Below, in pieces: positions 10,927 to 20,830 of a DNA stretch of 64,000 nucleotides. Every line of letters begins with the position of its first letter. Positions within the stretch are counted from its first letter, which is position 1. Origin of the DNA: Tetrapyrgos nigripes (lineage: Eukaryota; Basidiomycota; Agaricomycetes; Agaricales; Campanellaceae); assembly GCA_013368315.1 (NCBI GenBank), contig JAACJM010000071.1:248001-312000 (forward strand), written 5' to 3'. The notes below the pieces were generated by a model. It searched no databases. It saw nothing but the letters and a program-made list of their open reading frames with translations, and was not told the origin of the DNA. Both the position numbers and the translations under genes were made by a program.

Positions 10927-13588
10927 ATGGAACCAGCAACCAAGACTTCGGGCTCAACGTCTTCGAAGGAAGAGAAGGAAATTGGTTCCATTCATGCCAG
11001 TGAAGACGCCAAGACTCCTCTATACAATGCCCATATCGACGTCAGCTCGGTCGATGAGAAGAAGCTTCTTCGTAAAGTCGACCTGGCGCTAATTCCTTGG
11101 CTGTCGTTCCTGTACCTTCTGAGCTTTCTGGATAGGACAAGTATCGGAAAGTACGTCTTCTTTCATCTTCAGGGAAGTTCATCTACTGATCCATTTCCTT
11201 AAAAAGTGCGAAAGTTGGTTAAAAGTTCCCTCGTGGCTTTTGGAAGCTGATAGTGAAATCATACGTAGTTGTACAACCTGGAAGTCGACCTGGACATAAC
11301 TGACGACCAGTATCTTCTGGCTTTGACAATATTCTTCTTCAGGTGCGCTCAATGACAGTCATTTCATTTTTTTTTCATCTGACGAAGTTTCCCAGTTATG
11401 CGATCTTCGAGGCAAGAGCGACTTTCTGGACACCTTTTTTTTCATGAAACTGAATATCTTGCTCAGGTACCTTCCAATGTGTTCTTGAAACGACTGCGTC
11501 CATCTCTCTGGCTTTCGGGATTGATGTTGCTTTGGGGTGTCATGATGGTGCGCGATTTTGATGTTCAAGTTTCTATATTCCTCTAATGCTCGGTATAGAC
11601 TGTACAAGGTCTAGTTCACAACTTCGGTGGATTGATGGGTGAGTAAAGGTATCTCATTTCATTCACTCTTCCTCATGATCATCTGCAGGTATGCGATGGA
11701 TGTTGGGCATGTTCGAGGCCGGACTGTTCCCTGGTGTCAACTACTACTTATCCTGGTTAGCTTTAGCCGCATTACTTGGGGTATTCCGTCCGCTCACTGG
11801 TCTACTTCAGTTGGTACAAACGATCAGAATTCGGTATACGTGCAGCACTCTTCTTCTCAGCGGCCACTGTGTCTGGAGCGTTCGGTGGTCTTTTAGCCGT
11901 GAGTTTTCAGTTCCACATTCGTTTAGCGCGTTCTCAACTCTGTCCTCTAGGCTGCGATTGCTAATATGGAGGGAGTTGGGGGCAAGCCAGCTTGGGCGTG
12001 GATATTGTTCGTTTTTGCAATACTCTCCTCAAACACTGTTTCCTCATGCGATTTTACATAGTATCCTGGAGGGGCTTTTGACAGTTATAGCAGGTGCCGC
12101 CTCATTCTGGATTATCCAAGACTTCCCCGACACGGCAAAGTTCCTCTCGGAAGCTGAAAGGACAGTGATCGTTCGTCGTCTGCAGGGTGACGACCAGTAT
12201 AGTGCTGGAGGTGAAAAGCTCAGATGGAAATATATCATACAGAGTCTTCTTGACTGGAAAACTTGGATTGGAAGTGAGTAGAAAGTCGTTTCTGGGTCTC
12301 TGCTTGTCTCTAACAACTCTATTTCAGTGTTGATCTACTGTGGATGTGACATGCCTCTTTACGCATTTTCACTGTTTTTACCTTCTATCATCAACCAGGT
12401 ATGCCGGTCCACGATTATGACTTCGTTCACTGTACTGATCTTCTTGTTCAGCTTGGTAATCAAATTTACCAGTCTTGCAGACAGAAATCTCTAACTGTTG
12501 TGAACTTCAGGTTTCAGTGCTACGCCAGCTAATCTCTTGACCGTCCCTGTGTACTTCTTTGCCTGTTGTATTACCTGTTTGGTCGGCTTCCTGGCTGATA
12601 GGTGGGGTAGAAGGGGTTTGTTTAACTTGTAAGCCATTCGTACTGTGCCATGATCAACGCCCCTGTTAACCAGTGTGCTCATCTTAGAGGATTCCTGTGT
12701 CTCGGTATGGCATCATAGAGGAGTTTTTAGGGTGAACGTTGATTGACATATTCCATTCTTGTCAGGTGCTGCTGGTTACATTATCCTCATCGTTTCAAGA
12801 AGCGCAGCATTATCCTACTTTGCTGTCTATCTAGCCACTTGGTGAGTAGTGCGCTAACGCTCTTCCGTTCGGAACTCTACTGACATTCATTTCCAGTGGT
12901 ATTTACCCTGTGATTCGTGAGTAGCCCCTATCAGAATCATAATTACGGTGTCTCTGACTTCATATACGTATTCTCTTCTAAAAAGCGAACACCATGTGAG
13001 TAAACGCAGTTGTTAAGATATTTTCAGTAAATTGATTCACATCTCTTACAGTGCATGGGTTTCTAATAATGTAGAGGGTTCGTACAAGCGGAGTGTATCC
13101 TTGGCCATGGTAATCAGTTTGTGAGTATTGGTTGATTGTACGCGAAGCCCTTCCATTGCTGATGACGTCCTTCTAGCGGAAATATTAATGGTGCTGTTAG
13201 CTCCAACGTCGTGGGTTTCTTTCTGCTTAATTGACCTGTTGGATGATACGATTGACAAATGCTTACTAGTATCGCAACAGAGATAAGCCTTGGTACCCTC
13301 TAGGCCACGGTTCGTTTCGCGTTTCTTTCACTCTGTACAACCGAAATTGACCGATGCATTCCTCTTTCAGGTCTGGTCTTGATGTACATCGGCATAGGCA
13401 TTATAACCTCTTTGATCTACATGATCTTCTTGAGAAGAGAAAATATCAGGAGAGACCGTGGTGAGAGGGACGAGATTATCGGTGGTGACTCTTCAAGTGG
13501 TCATGAGAACAATGGACGATTTGACACCCTTGAAGACGCCAAGAGAGAGAAGGGTGATGAATGGAGTGGATACAGATACACTATGTGA
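10927..13588 (+). CDS. MFS transporter, Dal5/Tna1-like anion:cation symporter family
   Basis: Plasma-membrane permease of the fungal allantoate/nicotinate/vitamin type; the substrate cannot be told from sequence. I read 21 exons: 10927-11150, 11207-11213, 11269-11342, 11396-11411, 11467-11547, 11599-11638, 11689-11755, 11811-11898, 11951-12006, 12062-12273, 12328-12398, 12452-12455, 12511-12628, 12688-12704, 12766-12841, 12897-12916, 12986-12995, 13052-13120, 13177-13210, 13270-13309 and 13371-13588. They sum to 1542 nt (513 residues), the usual family size. Landmarks: PWLSFLYLLSFLDRTSIGNA at the first membrane segment, EVPSNVFLKRLRPS, GMFEAGLFPGVNYYLS, FGGLLA, ADRWGRRG and NNVEGSYKRSVSLAM. 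Exons of 7, 4 and 10 nt and one GC-AG intron (11412-11466) are needed to keep the frame. The C-terminal tail after RRENIRRD is charged and cytosolic. Confidence 0.88.
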
Positions 13589-13805
13589 TGAAAAGAAAGA
13601 TGAAAGAACTTGAAGCGAGGAGACGAGGACGACTGGACGACGACTCGAATGTTTATGTTGATGACCGCAGATGTGATTTATTTCTTGAATATGCATACTT
13701 TTTTTTTCATGGTCGACCCATAAGCATCCACGCGTAGTAAAACGCCTGGACGCGTCTTCTGCCTTTTGCTTCCTTACTCTCACCACGTCTCCAGCTCAAG
13801 ACAGT

Positions 13806-14285
13806 ATGCACGCTCGTATCTCCGCCTCAGTGTGTCTTTGTCTTCTTACATCCATCAAGCAAGCTAACAGCGCATGTCTACAGAAACAGCAGGCACGCGT
13901 CGCCGCGCTGCAGGAGGAAGTTGAGAGTCTTCAGCGAGAATTAGGGTCATTTTCTTCCAAGGCTCTCAAGAACGCGCTCGTACTCATTATTCTGTGACGC
14001 AGGGAGAAGGAAGACGCGGAGAAAATCGTGCAGAGGCATATCAAATTGTTGCACCAGTACAACGAAGCCAAGGATGCGGCCCAGGTGTGTATATGTAAAA
14101 TTTTCCTGCACTATGCATCGTAACTTTCTTGAACAACGCTAGGTCTTGATAGGAAGGGTGAGTCGCGTTTATATAGCCAAGTATCCGGACTGAACCAACA
14201 TCTCGTCGTTTATCAGCTTGCGGCATTGAAAGGAAGCACGGTTCGACAGATACACAAGGACCTTGAGCTTCCAGAGCGAGACTAG
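13806..14285 (+). CDS. swi5: Swi5 family DNA recombination-repair protein
   Basis: Small partner of Sfr1 (or Mei5-type proteins) that stabilises Rad51/Dmc1 filaments during homologous recombination, in the nucleus. Five exons, 13806-13829, 13884-13945, 14003-14084, 14143-14157 and 14217-14285, give 252 nt (83 residues), typical for Swi5. The N-terminal half is a coiled coil (ARVAALQEEVESLQRELG); the C-terminal half carries the family signature HIKLLHQYNEAKDAAQ, then VLIGRLAALKGSTVRQIH and a final short acidic tail. The first intron length is a multiple of three, so retention would keep the frame open; splicing gives the more compact coiled coil. It converges with the RCC1-repeat gene, leaving 66 bp between the stop codons. 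No single open frame shows the whole gene. Confidence 0.88.
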
Positions 14286-14351
14286 ATTATCATCATCGTA
14301 TCAAGCATTGTACTATCATATTATACGGAGACCTCTGTCACTCCAATTGTT

Positions 14352-15692
14352 CTAATCTTCTTCCACTGCAATCCAACTCGTTCCACATCCAGCCCATATG
14401 CCGACGACCTTTTTCCCTTTGAAATCCTCCTCGCTGTGAGATGTGACCGGAGGCCATATCCTGACTGGAAGAAGGACATCATCGGTAGAGTTAATTCCAA
14501 GATTCCCGTGCTCATTCCATCCCCATCCCCAGACCTCAGTCGCGCTCTGCGTTTCCACAGAGAGACTGGAATCGCCTGACTGAATGGAAGAGAGTGCGAG
14601 GACGTGTTCGCTACCGCAAGCAATCTTCAACAGACGGTACGATGAGAGTGGAAACGGGAATTCGACAGGTGCGAGGCTGGGTAAAGTGTTTGAGAGATTG
14701 GACGGTAGGGTTCGGCCTAATTGTCCTTTGGAATGGCTTCCAGTCGCATATATGGCGGTTGTTTGGTCGGATACGTGTTTTACGACGTATGTGCCGTTCC
14801 ATGTACAACCAACATCAGTGACATCTCCGAGATCCTCCATTCCGTTCGCCTGCCCTCTTTTGTTTGACCCTATGCAGACAACTTGCTTTGATCTGAGGAA
14901 AAATGCTGTATGCTGGTTTCCCAATCTGAAGGAAACGATTTCCTCGGCCTTGACAGTTGTAATAATGCGTGGAAGGGAGATGAAGGATGTTTTGGTTGAG
15001 TTGTCCAGGCTTCCTAGTTGACCATGTCGAGCGGTTCCCCAACCCGTCAGCATTTGGCGATAGCTGTCATCTCTGCAGTGTACCTTCATTTGAAGAACGA
15101 CATGATGTTGGCCAGCCGCTATCGAGTCGATAACGACATGAAGGTCGTCCAGAGAGATACCGTCCACGGATAGACGGTCGAATTTGATGCGGAATGGACC
15201 GACCGGTGCACGACCTTTTCTCTTCGGCTTCCCAATTCCAAGGTCTCCAAAATCATCGCTGCCCATGGATAGCAGGCAGTCAGATTTCTCTGGACACGAT
15301 ACGACAACATAGGTCGTTTGCCAAGAGGCACAAATTAATCGAGGATAGTAGTCTGCAAGTTCACTCTGCTGCAACTGCAAATCGATGGGGACAAAGACGA
15401 GTACATCACCGTCTAAGAGTGGTCCCAACTGCCCCAGTGATGCATCTCCGCAGCCCCATAGCTGTGTCTTCTTTCCGCCGTCCGAGTCTGTTCCTTCGAC
15501 AAGAGCCAAAGTATGATTTCCACCACTTGCGATCTGCAGGATTTTTTGAGGAGTGAATGTTGCTTTTGATTCGGAATGTTGTCTGAAGACACAAGTGGAG
15601 AATATGTGAGAGTCGTCTATAGTTTCATTGGCTAGCTGCCCGTGTCCATTAGAGCCAGATGCGAAGAGAGAAATAACCATGTTTGCATCCAT
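14352..15692 (-). CDS. RCC1-repeat beta-propeller protein, possibly Ats1/Kti13-like
   Basis: Intronless, 446 residues. It starts MDANMVISLFASGSNGHGQL and shows repeated RCC1 blades of the kind LWGCGDASLGQLG, LTGWGTARHGQLG, CIGSNKRGQ, ATGSHSKGQLG and WGWGWNEHGNLG, separated by 50-70 residues, so a seven-bladed propeller is likely. Fungal single-domain RCC1 proteins that begin with a SLFASGSNG-like blade resemble Ats1/Kti13, which with Kti11/Dph3 supports Elongator tRNA wobble-uridine modification and diphthamide synthesis; this sub-assignment is inference, and a generic RCC1/BLIP-II protein is the alternative. ATG at 15692 is the first in frame. It is divergent from the RNA-repair gene across 164 bp. 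Confidence 0.8.
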   Translation of the reverse strand: MDANMVISLFASGSNGHGQLANETIDDSHIFSTCVFRQHSESKATFTPQKILQIASGGNHTLALVEGTDSDGGKKTQLWGCGDASLGQLGPLLDGDVLVFVPIDLQLQQSELADYYPRLICASWQTTYVVVSCPEKSDCLLSMGSDDFGDLGIGKPKRKGRAPVGPFRIKFDRLSVDGISLDDLHVVIDSIAAGQHHVVLQMKVHCRDDSYRQMLTGWGTARHGQLGSLDNSTKTSFISLPRIITTVKAEEIVSFRLGNQHTAFFLRSKQVVCIGSNKRGQANGMEDLGDVTDVGCTWNGTYVVKHVSDQTTAIYATGSHSKGQLGRTLPSNLSNTLPSLAPVEFPFPLSSYRLLKIACGSEHVLALSSIQSGDSSLSVETQSATEVWGWGWNEHGNLGINSTDDVLLPVRIWPPVTSHSEEDFKGKKVVGIWAGCGTSWIAVEED

Positions 15693-15856
15693 CAACACTG
15701 CATATTTCTCGTGTTTCCTTCACCGCCAATGACTCAACTCGACACGAAACGACTTGCTCGACGGTTCCGGGGTGATCGGTCCTCATAAACACCACAGTCT
15801 AATCCAATACCCTACATTTCCGAAAACCTTCTCCAGTCAAGCACTACATTACCATC
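15693..15856. promoter_or_regulatory. Divergent promoter between RCC1-repeat and RNA-repair genes
   Basis: Only 164 bp separate the two start codons, so both promoters and leaders must lie here. The sequence holds no clear TATA box. The side nearer the RNA-repair gene is rich in CA and CCTT runs, typical of a fungal leader. Co-regulation is possible but is not shown by sequence. Confidence 0.6.
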
Positions 15857-18430
15857 ATGGCATATGCTCTCCGTAAAATGCACGGCTTCATTGGTCTGTT
15901 CGGTGATCAGGTCAACCAATTGGCTGCCTCAGCGATTGAAGCATGTCAAGTTCAAGAACCGCAAACCAAGATGCCCTTTCACATAACCCTGTTGACAAAG
16001 GAAGAGCTACGAAGTCTTTCGGACAAACAGGTGTCTTCTCTTGATTCAATCAAAGCAGACCGAATCTATGCAGTCGGAGCTGGTGCATACACTGCAAAGA
16101 GAGTCTTCTTTGTGGTCATCATATGGGCTGAAGGGCAAGTTGCCCGTAAACGTCTTGGTTTACCCCCGAAACAATTCCACATCACTCTGACGGACCATGA
16201 CGACCATGACATGGACAAAGGCCTCGACACTCTCCTTCCCGATCAATTCCCGTCTTCACCCTCCCCAGACTTCCTTGATCACCTCGCATTTACACTCTAC
16301 ATTCAGTCGCGATACTCCGAAGCTCAAGTCTATTCCGTGTCCTTGGCCTTGGCGCTTCCGGATTCTCATAGAGGCTTCCTTCGACTTGCAGATGCTGCCC
16401 ACAAGAGTGCCTTATACAAGCTCGCTATGCTTTCTTACGCTTGTGCGTTTGAGAGAGCAGAAGACGAGAAAGTAAAGCAGTATGCGCTCGAGAAGATTAG
16501 GGACTGCTCCGCATATACAGAATGGGGGCCTGTATTCCAGCAGTTCGAGATATCGCAGCTGCCAGACGAGCTTTCTTCCACTCTCCTCTCACCCTGGAGC
16601 GATGCGTTGCGGACTATTCTCAGCGAGATGAGCACGACACCTACTCTTTGCATAGAGTCTCGAGAAGCCATCATGTCATCCATCCGGACTGGATCTGCCT
16701 CTAAATTTTGTAGAATGCCGAGGTTCTTCAGGTGGATGATTCCCTTCCGTATCGCGTTGATGTCTACACCCCGGAACGAAGGTGACATTGCCTTGCTTTC
16801 CAGTCTTGGCATTCGCACAGTTCTCACTCTGACTGAAGAGGAGCCCCTTCCTGCTACCTGGTTTGCCAATAAACCTGTCATCAATATTTTCCTCCCCGTT
16901 CCCAATTATTATCCACCCTCTATCGAGCAGATGGACATCGTCATGAGAACAATCTCTGACGAATCTAATCTCCCAATTCTAATTCATTGTGGTGGTGGAA
17001 AGGGTCGAGCGGGCACAGTGGCCGCATGCTATGTTGTCGCATGTGGCTTTGACAGACCGTCATACAAACAGGATCATCCCGAGTTATCAGCACCAGAGGC
17101 CATTTCTATCATCCGAGGTATCCGACCTGGGAGTATAGAGACTCAGCACCAGGAAGCCTTTATCTCTAAATGGTGCAGCACTATCTGGAAGCGTCAATCC
17201 ATCTTCCCTGATCTTCCCTCTGAACCGCCTCCTTGTCCGCTTGAGATAGAAGGCAGACTGGACCCTGGTGCCAATTTGTTTATGTTGGTTGGCTTGCCAG
17301 GGTCTGGTAAGTCATGGTTCTCCCAGTCACTGATGGCTCGAGACTCGAAGCACTGGTCCCATATCTCACAGGATGAGAGTGGAAGCCGAGCTTCTTGTGA
17401 GACCGAGATTGGTTATTCTAGAGATGGCAAGGCCAAGGTCATCTTGGACAGGTGCAATACCTCTGCCTCAGATAGGAAGACATGGTTGGACTTGGCGGCA
17501 AACTGGGCTGCGAATCCTGTTTGCGTTTGGTTTGATTATGACAAGGAGTTGTGTCTTTCTCGAGCTCAAACGAGAGCAGGACATCCTACTCTACCTCCTG
17601 GTAGTCGTGTCAACAACGCGATGAATCAGATGTCCAAAATTTTTGTCAGGCCAGCCTTGAAAGAAGGTTTTCAAGCTATCGTCATCATCAGGTCTTTCGC
17701 AGCTGCACAAGAACTCGTTTCTCGTCTTTCCCCGCCCGTTAACATCTACAAATTCCCCCGAACCCCTCACCTCATCGATCTTGGTGCTGCTACGTCGGAT
17801 GACATAGTTCTACCTGTGCCCATTACACCAGACCAAGTTGTGATAACAGAGAAGGTTGACGGAGCGAATTTGGCGTTCTCGCTTTCCTCTGACCGTTCCC
17901 AAATTATCGTACAGAATCGATCACACTACGTGAACTCTGCCAGTCACGAACAGTTCAAGAAGCTCAACCACTGGATTGACCTTCACCGAGAAGATCTGTA
18001 CAAAGTCCTCGACAGAGATACCTTCTTCGCAGAACGATACATCCTCTTTGGGGAATGGCTCTTTGCGACCCATTCTATTCCATATACACATCTACCGGAC
18101 CGTTTCATGGCGTTTGACCTGTATGATCGCACCACGGACACTTTTGTCAGTCGCAAAACGCTTGAAGGTCTGCTAGGGATGACGAGTATTGCCTTGGTGC
18201 CTGTTCTTTTTGAGGGTGCAATGCCATCATCAGACGAATTGAAGCGTATGGTGCAAACTCGTTCCAGGTTCTATGATGGGCGGGTTGAAGGAGTGTATAT
18301 GAAGACTGAGAGAAATGGTGTCGTTCATAGTAGAGGGAAGGTAGTTAGGGCGGATTTTATCGCTGGCAACGAGCATTGGTCGAAGGGTAACATTAGAGTG
18401 AATGGACTGAGTCATGAACATTCTTCATAG
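15857..18430 (+). CDS. Five-domain RNA repair protein: 2H phosphoesterase, dual-specificity-like phosphatase, P-loop kinase, RNA ligase
   Basis: Intronless, 857 residues, with all main activities for sealing cleaved RNA in one chain. Residues 42-45 and 108-111 are two HITL motifs of a 2H (LigT/CPD-like) phosphoesterase. Residues 140-260 are helical, possibly TPR-like. Residues 300-440 hold a PTP/DSP fold with the loop HCGGGKGRAGT at 377-387 (Cys378, Arg384). Residues 475-620 are a P-loop kinase (GLPGSGKS, 479-486; LDRCN, 530-534) like polynucleotide kinases. Residues 655-840 are a nucleotidyltransferase ligase of the T4 Rnl2 kind: motif I EKVDG (Lys666), III LFGEWL (730-735), IIIa FMAFDLYD (750-757), IV EGVYMK (811-816), V KVVRADF (828-834). 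This matches the 'Swiss army knife' RNA-repair proteins described computationally in fungi. Reaction order (open cyclic phosphate, remove phosphate, phosphorylate 5'-OH, ligate) and substrate are inferred. Classic fungal tRNA ligase has ligase-kinase-CPD order and no phosphatase. Confidence 0.87.
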   Translation: MAYALRKMHGFIGLFGDQVNQLAASAIEACQVQEPQTKMPFHITLLTKEELRSLSDKQVSSLDSIKADRIYAVGAGAYTAKRVFFVVIIWAEGQVARKRLGLPPKQFHITLTDHDDHDMDKGLDTLLPDQFPSSPSPDFLDHLAFTLYIQSRYSEAQVYSVSLALALPDSHRGFLRLADAAHKSALYKLAMLSYACAFERAEDEKVKQYALEKIRDCSAYTEWGPVFQQFEISQLPDELSSTLLSPWSDALRTILSEMSTTPTLCIESREAIMSSIRTGSASKFCRMPRFFRWMIPFRIALMSTPRNEGDIALLSSLGIRTVLTLTEEEPLPATWFANKPVINIFLPVPNYYPPSIEQMDIVMRTISDESNLPILIHCGGGKGRAGTVAACYVVACGFDRPSYKQDHPELSAPEAISIIRGIRPGSIETQHQEAFISKWCSTIWKRQSIFPDLPSEPPPCPLEIEGRLDPGANLFMLVGLPGSGKSWFSQSLMARDSKHWSHISQDESGSRASCETEIGYSRDGKAKVILDRCNTSASDRKTWLDLAANWAANPVCVWFDYDKELCLSRAQTRAGHPTLPPGSRVNNAMNQMSKIFVRPALKEGFQAIVIIRSFAAAQELVSRLSPPVNIYKFPRTPHLIDLGAATSDDIVLPVPITPDQVVITEKVDGANLAFSLSSDRSQIIVQNRSHYVNSASHEQFKKLNHWIDLHREDLYKVLDRDTFFAERYILFGEWLFATHSIPYTHLPDRFMAFDLYDRTTDTFVSRKTLEGLLGMTSIALVPVLFEGAMPSSDELKRMVQTRSRFYDGRVEGVYMKTERNGVVHSRGKVVRADFIAGNEHWSKGNIRVNGLSHEHSS

Positions 18431-18483
18431 TCTACGGATGTACGTATTCGGTCTGGTATCATTTAACTGTGATTAACTAATGA

Positions 18484-19152
18484 TTATTCTCCTCCAAACC
18501 ATCGTTCTCCATACCACACCAACACAGGATCAGATATAGGAACATAGCTACCCGGAACCCTATTTATCACGACCGATTTAGGTATATTTATCCAACCATC
18601 TTTCTCTAATGTTTGCCATCCTATTTTTCTCCAATACGCGCCATTCAGCTCTTCAATTGTCATGGCTAGTATCCGTATCCTCTGATTGTCCAAATACCCT
18701 TCTCGTAAAAGGTGCTGCGCAATTTCGGTGACGAGTTTCATGACTAAACCACGACCCCGCCATTCCGGTGCAACAGCGACGCATGTCACCTCCCATTCGG
18801 CTCCTGGCTTGGTGATTTTTTGACGGGGCATGCCCGTGAACGGAAAGACCCCCATAGCAGCTACAGGCATCTTATCCATACCCGTGTTGCTTCCTACAAA
18901 GGCAACAGCGACAAAGCCGAACTCCCCCAATTCTTCTGCAAGGATGAGAGCTCCCTTTGATGGATCCGTATCAAGGCGCTTATACGTTTTTGGCTCAGGA
19001 CCAGGTTCCCAAGATGGAGGGATATAGCTCGCAACGTCAAATGAAGCGTTGATCATGCTATGAAGCGCAGGGAAAAAAGATTCGTGTTGGATGTTGGAGA
19101 CGGGATGCATTGAGAATGAGAATTGTTCGGTATTTTCGATGTCTGATGCCAT
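18484..19152 (-). CDS. GNAT-family N-acetyltransferase
   Basis: Intronless, 222 residues. The acetyl-CoA binding motif A reads VTCVAVAPEWRGRGLVMKLV at about 122-141, with RGRG at 132-135; the preceding beta strand is GALILAEELGEFGFVAVAFVG and the C-terminal part has ELNGAYWRKIGW, usual for GNAT motif B. The substrate is unknown. The start at 19152 is the only ATG before the conserved part. It converges with the RNA-repair gene (53 bp between stop codons). A partial, internally deleted copy of this gene lies at 20831-21090. Confidence 0.8.
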   Translation of the reverse strand: MASDIENTEQFSFSMHPVSNIQHESFFPALHSMINASFDVASYIPPSWEPGPEPKTYKRLDTDPSKGALILAEELGEFGFVAVAFVGSNTGMDKMPVAAMGVFPFTGMPRQKITKPGAEWEVTCVAVAPEWRGRGLVMKLVTEIAQHLLREGYLDNQRIRILAMTIEELNGAYWRKIGWQTLEKDGWINIPKSVVINRVPGSYVPISDPVLVWYGERWFGGE

Positions 19153-19504
19153 TGAAATTGTGGAGAGACGAAAGTTCAGAATGGTGATGTGATGGAATGG
19201 AGAAGAGACCTCGATATCTCAATCAGGTCATTTCACAGCCACCGCGCTATCATGATCATATTTGGTTCGCGTCTTTCCCTGCCGTTCTTTCCGTCAGGTT
19301 TTACCTTGATACTCGAGCTCATCATTCATGATGAAAGCCAGCGAAAGCCTAAAGGAAGACAAAAGGACAACAAATTTAAAACTTCAAAAAGGATTGAGCG
19401 CAGGTCACGTGGAAGCCAAACACCCCCAGTTTCAAATTTGGTCTCAATCCTTTCTCCACAATTACCCTCTCGATCATTCGCTACTTATCTTGTTCATAAC
19501 CACC

Positions 19505-20159
19505 ATGTCCGAGCTAGAACAACCTATGGAAGAGCTCGCTATTGCTGAACAGCTGCCCAAAGGCTTTGAAAAGGTCTTTCTTTACAATCCTGTCACTGTC
19601 TATCCGATATCGAGTGGATTCGAGCAAACGAACGCTGGAGTATCTACAAGTTCCCCGAAGAACTGATGCCCTGGTTCGGACCTCACTACCCCCTCCGCAT
19701 CTGCACCTTGGTGCTCTGGTAACACTGGAAGAATTCGTCAAATACGCTCGACATGTCGGAAAACTCACGGATGAGGACGTGAAACGACATTACTACTGGC
19801 CAGAACGAGTGGGAAGATACCTCGCAAAGAAATATCGGCTGACCGAGTACCTTGGCAACAACCTTCTTGGTACAAGCGCGCATATCAACCGAGGGCCCAA
19901 AAACTACATGCTCACTATTTGTTCCAACTTTACGTACAAGACGGTCTTTCCGATTGACCAGCGCGATCTCTTAGCTGAGGAGCTGGCCAAGGTAGGGATC
20001 CATGCGAAGTTCAAGTGGTGTCTTGCGAGCTCATAGTACCATGAACATTTCGGTGACGAAATAGATGATGAAGATGAAGAGTCACCGGTGAGTCTCTGCT
20101 CGTAGTTCTCTTGGCCTCTTTGTTGACGAGAATTTCAGATGCCTCTGGGTCAGATTTGA
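19505..20159 (+). pseudogene. Decayed gene of unknown function
   Basis: Three frames must be joined to read a coherent product: 19505-19605 (MSELEQPMEELAIAEQ, then PKGFEKVFLYNPVTVYP), then 19609-19700 (IEWIRANERWSIYKFPEEL), then about 19700-20036 (LVTLEEFVKYARHVGKL, later HYYWPERVGRYLAKKYRL). No introns fit the junctions; each looks like a one-base loss, the second beside a C5 run. The last frame then meets TAG at 20034-20036, beyond which it stays open as YHEHFGDEIDDEDEESP up to a plausible donor at 20091 and a terminal exon MPLGQI. I do not recognise the family. Two shifts plus a stop argue for a pseudogene; sequencing error could explain the shifts but not easily the stop. Confidence 0.5.
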
Positions 20160-20830
20160 GCAGCAGTCTGTATCATACTTTATAATCGGACAATCTTTTT
20201 TGGAATACCCTCATTCCTGAGAATCATGTCGTGCCCCTTTTCCTTTTTGCATTGGTCAATTGCGAATTATCATGGACATCGCATACTTCTTTCATTCATC
20301 TGGTTGCCGGCAGCATTGAGACCCATCGTACAGTTATGGACATTAAGAAGCGTTTAGCATTACCCTTCACTCGAGTTCCTTCCTGACCAGGCTTTTTCGT
20401 AGCCTCAGCATAGCGTGTAGGCTGACTCAAACTGCAACATTATGGCTCTTCAACTTTCCTGACTCGTCCTCACTCCACCACATTGTTGGGTGGCATTGGA
20501 CGGGGACCGATGATGGCCTCTGCGAAACAGATGGTCTCCCCCCTTCTTTGCCCCCTCATTATCTTTTTTCAATCTTCACTTATAGTGCCTTGCATGGTTT
20601 TCTGCCTCGATTTAATAAAAGTAAGTATATTGCATCCTATCCACATTTCTTTCTTATTCATCTTGCTAACGGAATCGCAGGACAGCGTGGCCAATATCTG
20701 CAAGCACTGAGAAATTGTGACACACATTTTGCGTTGGTCGCTGCTGACTCTTGAGTGGGGATTAGGGGGATGAAACTGGGGTGGATGGTCTACTCGGGAC
20801 GCGTAAACGTTGTCGTGTTGGTGTGTTTGT
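20160..20830. other. Intergenic stretch without a gene
   Basis: About 670 bp. No coding frame is supported and no strong repeat was seen. It separates the decayed gene from the deleted GNAT copy. Confidence 0.5.

Noticed and set aside
14584..15021. 145-codon plus frame inside the RCC1-repeat gene
   Set aside because: Antisense to a clear RCC1 propeller coding region.
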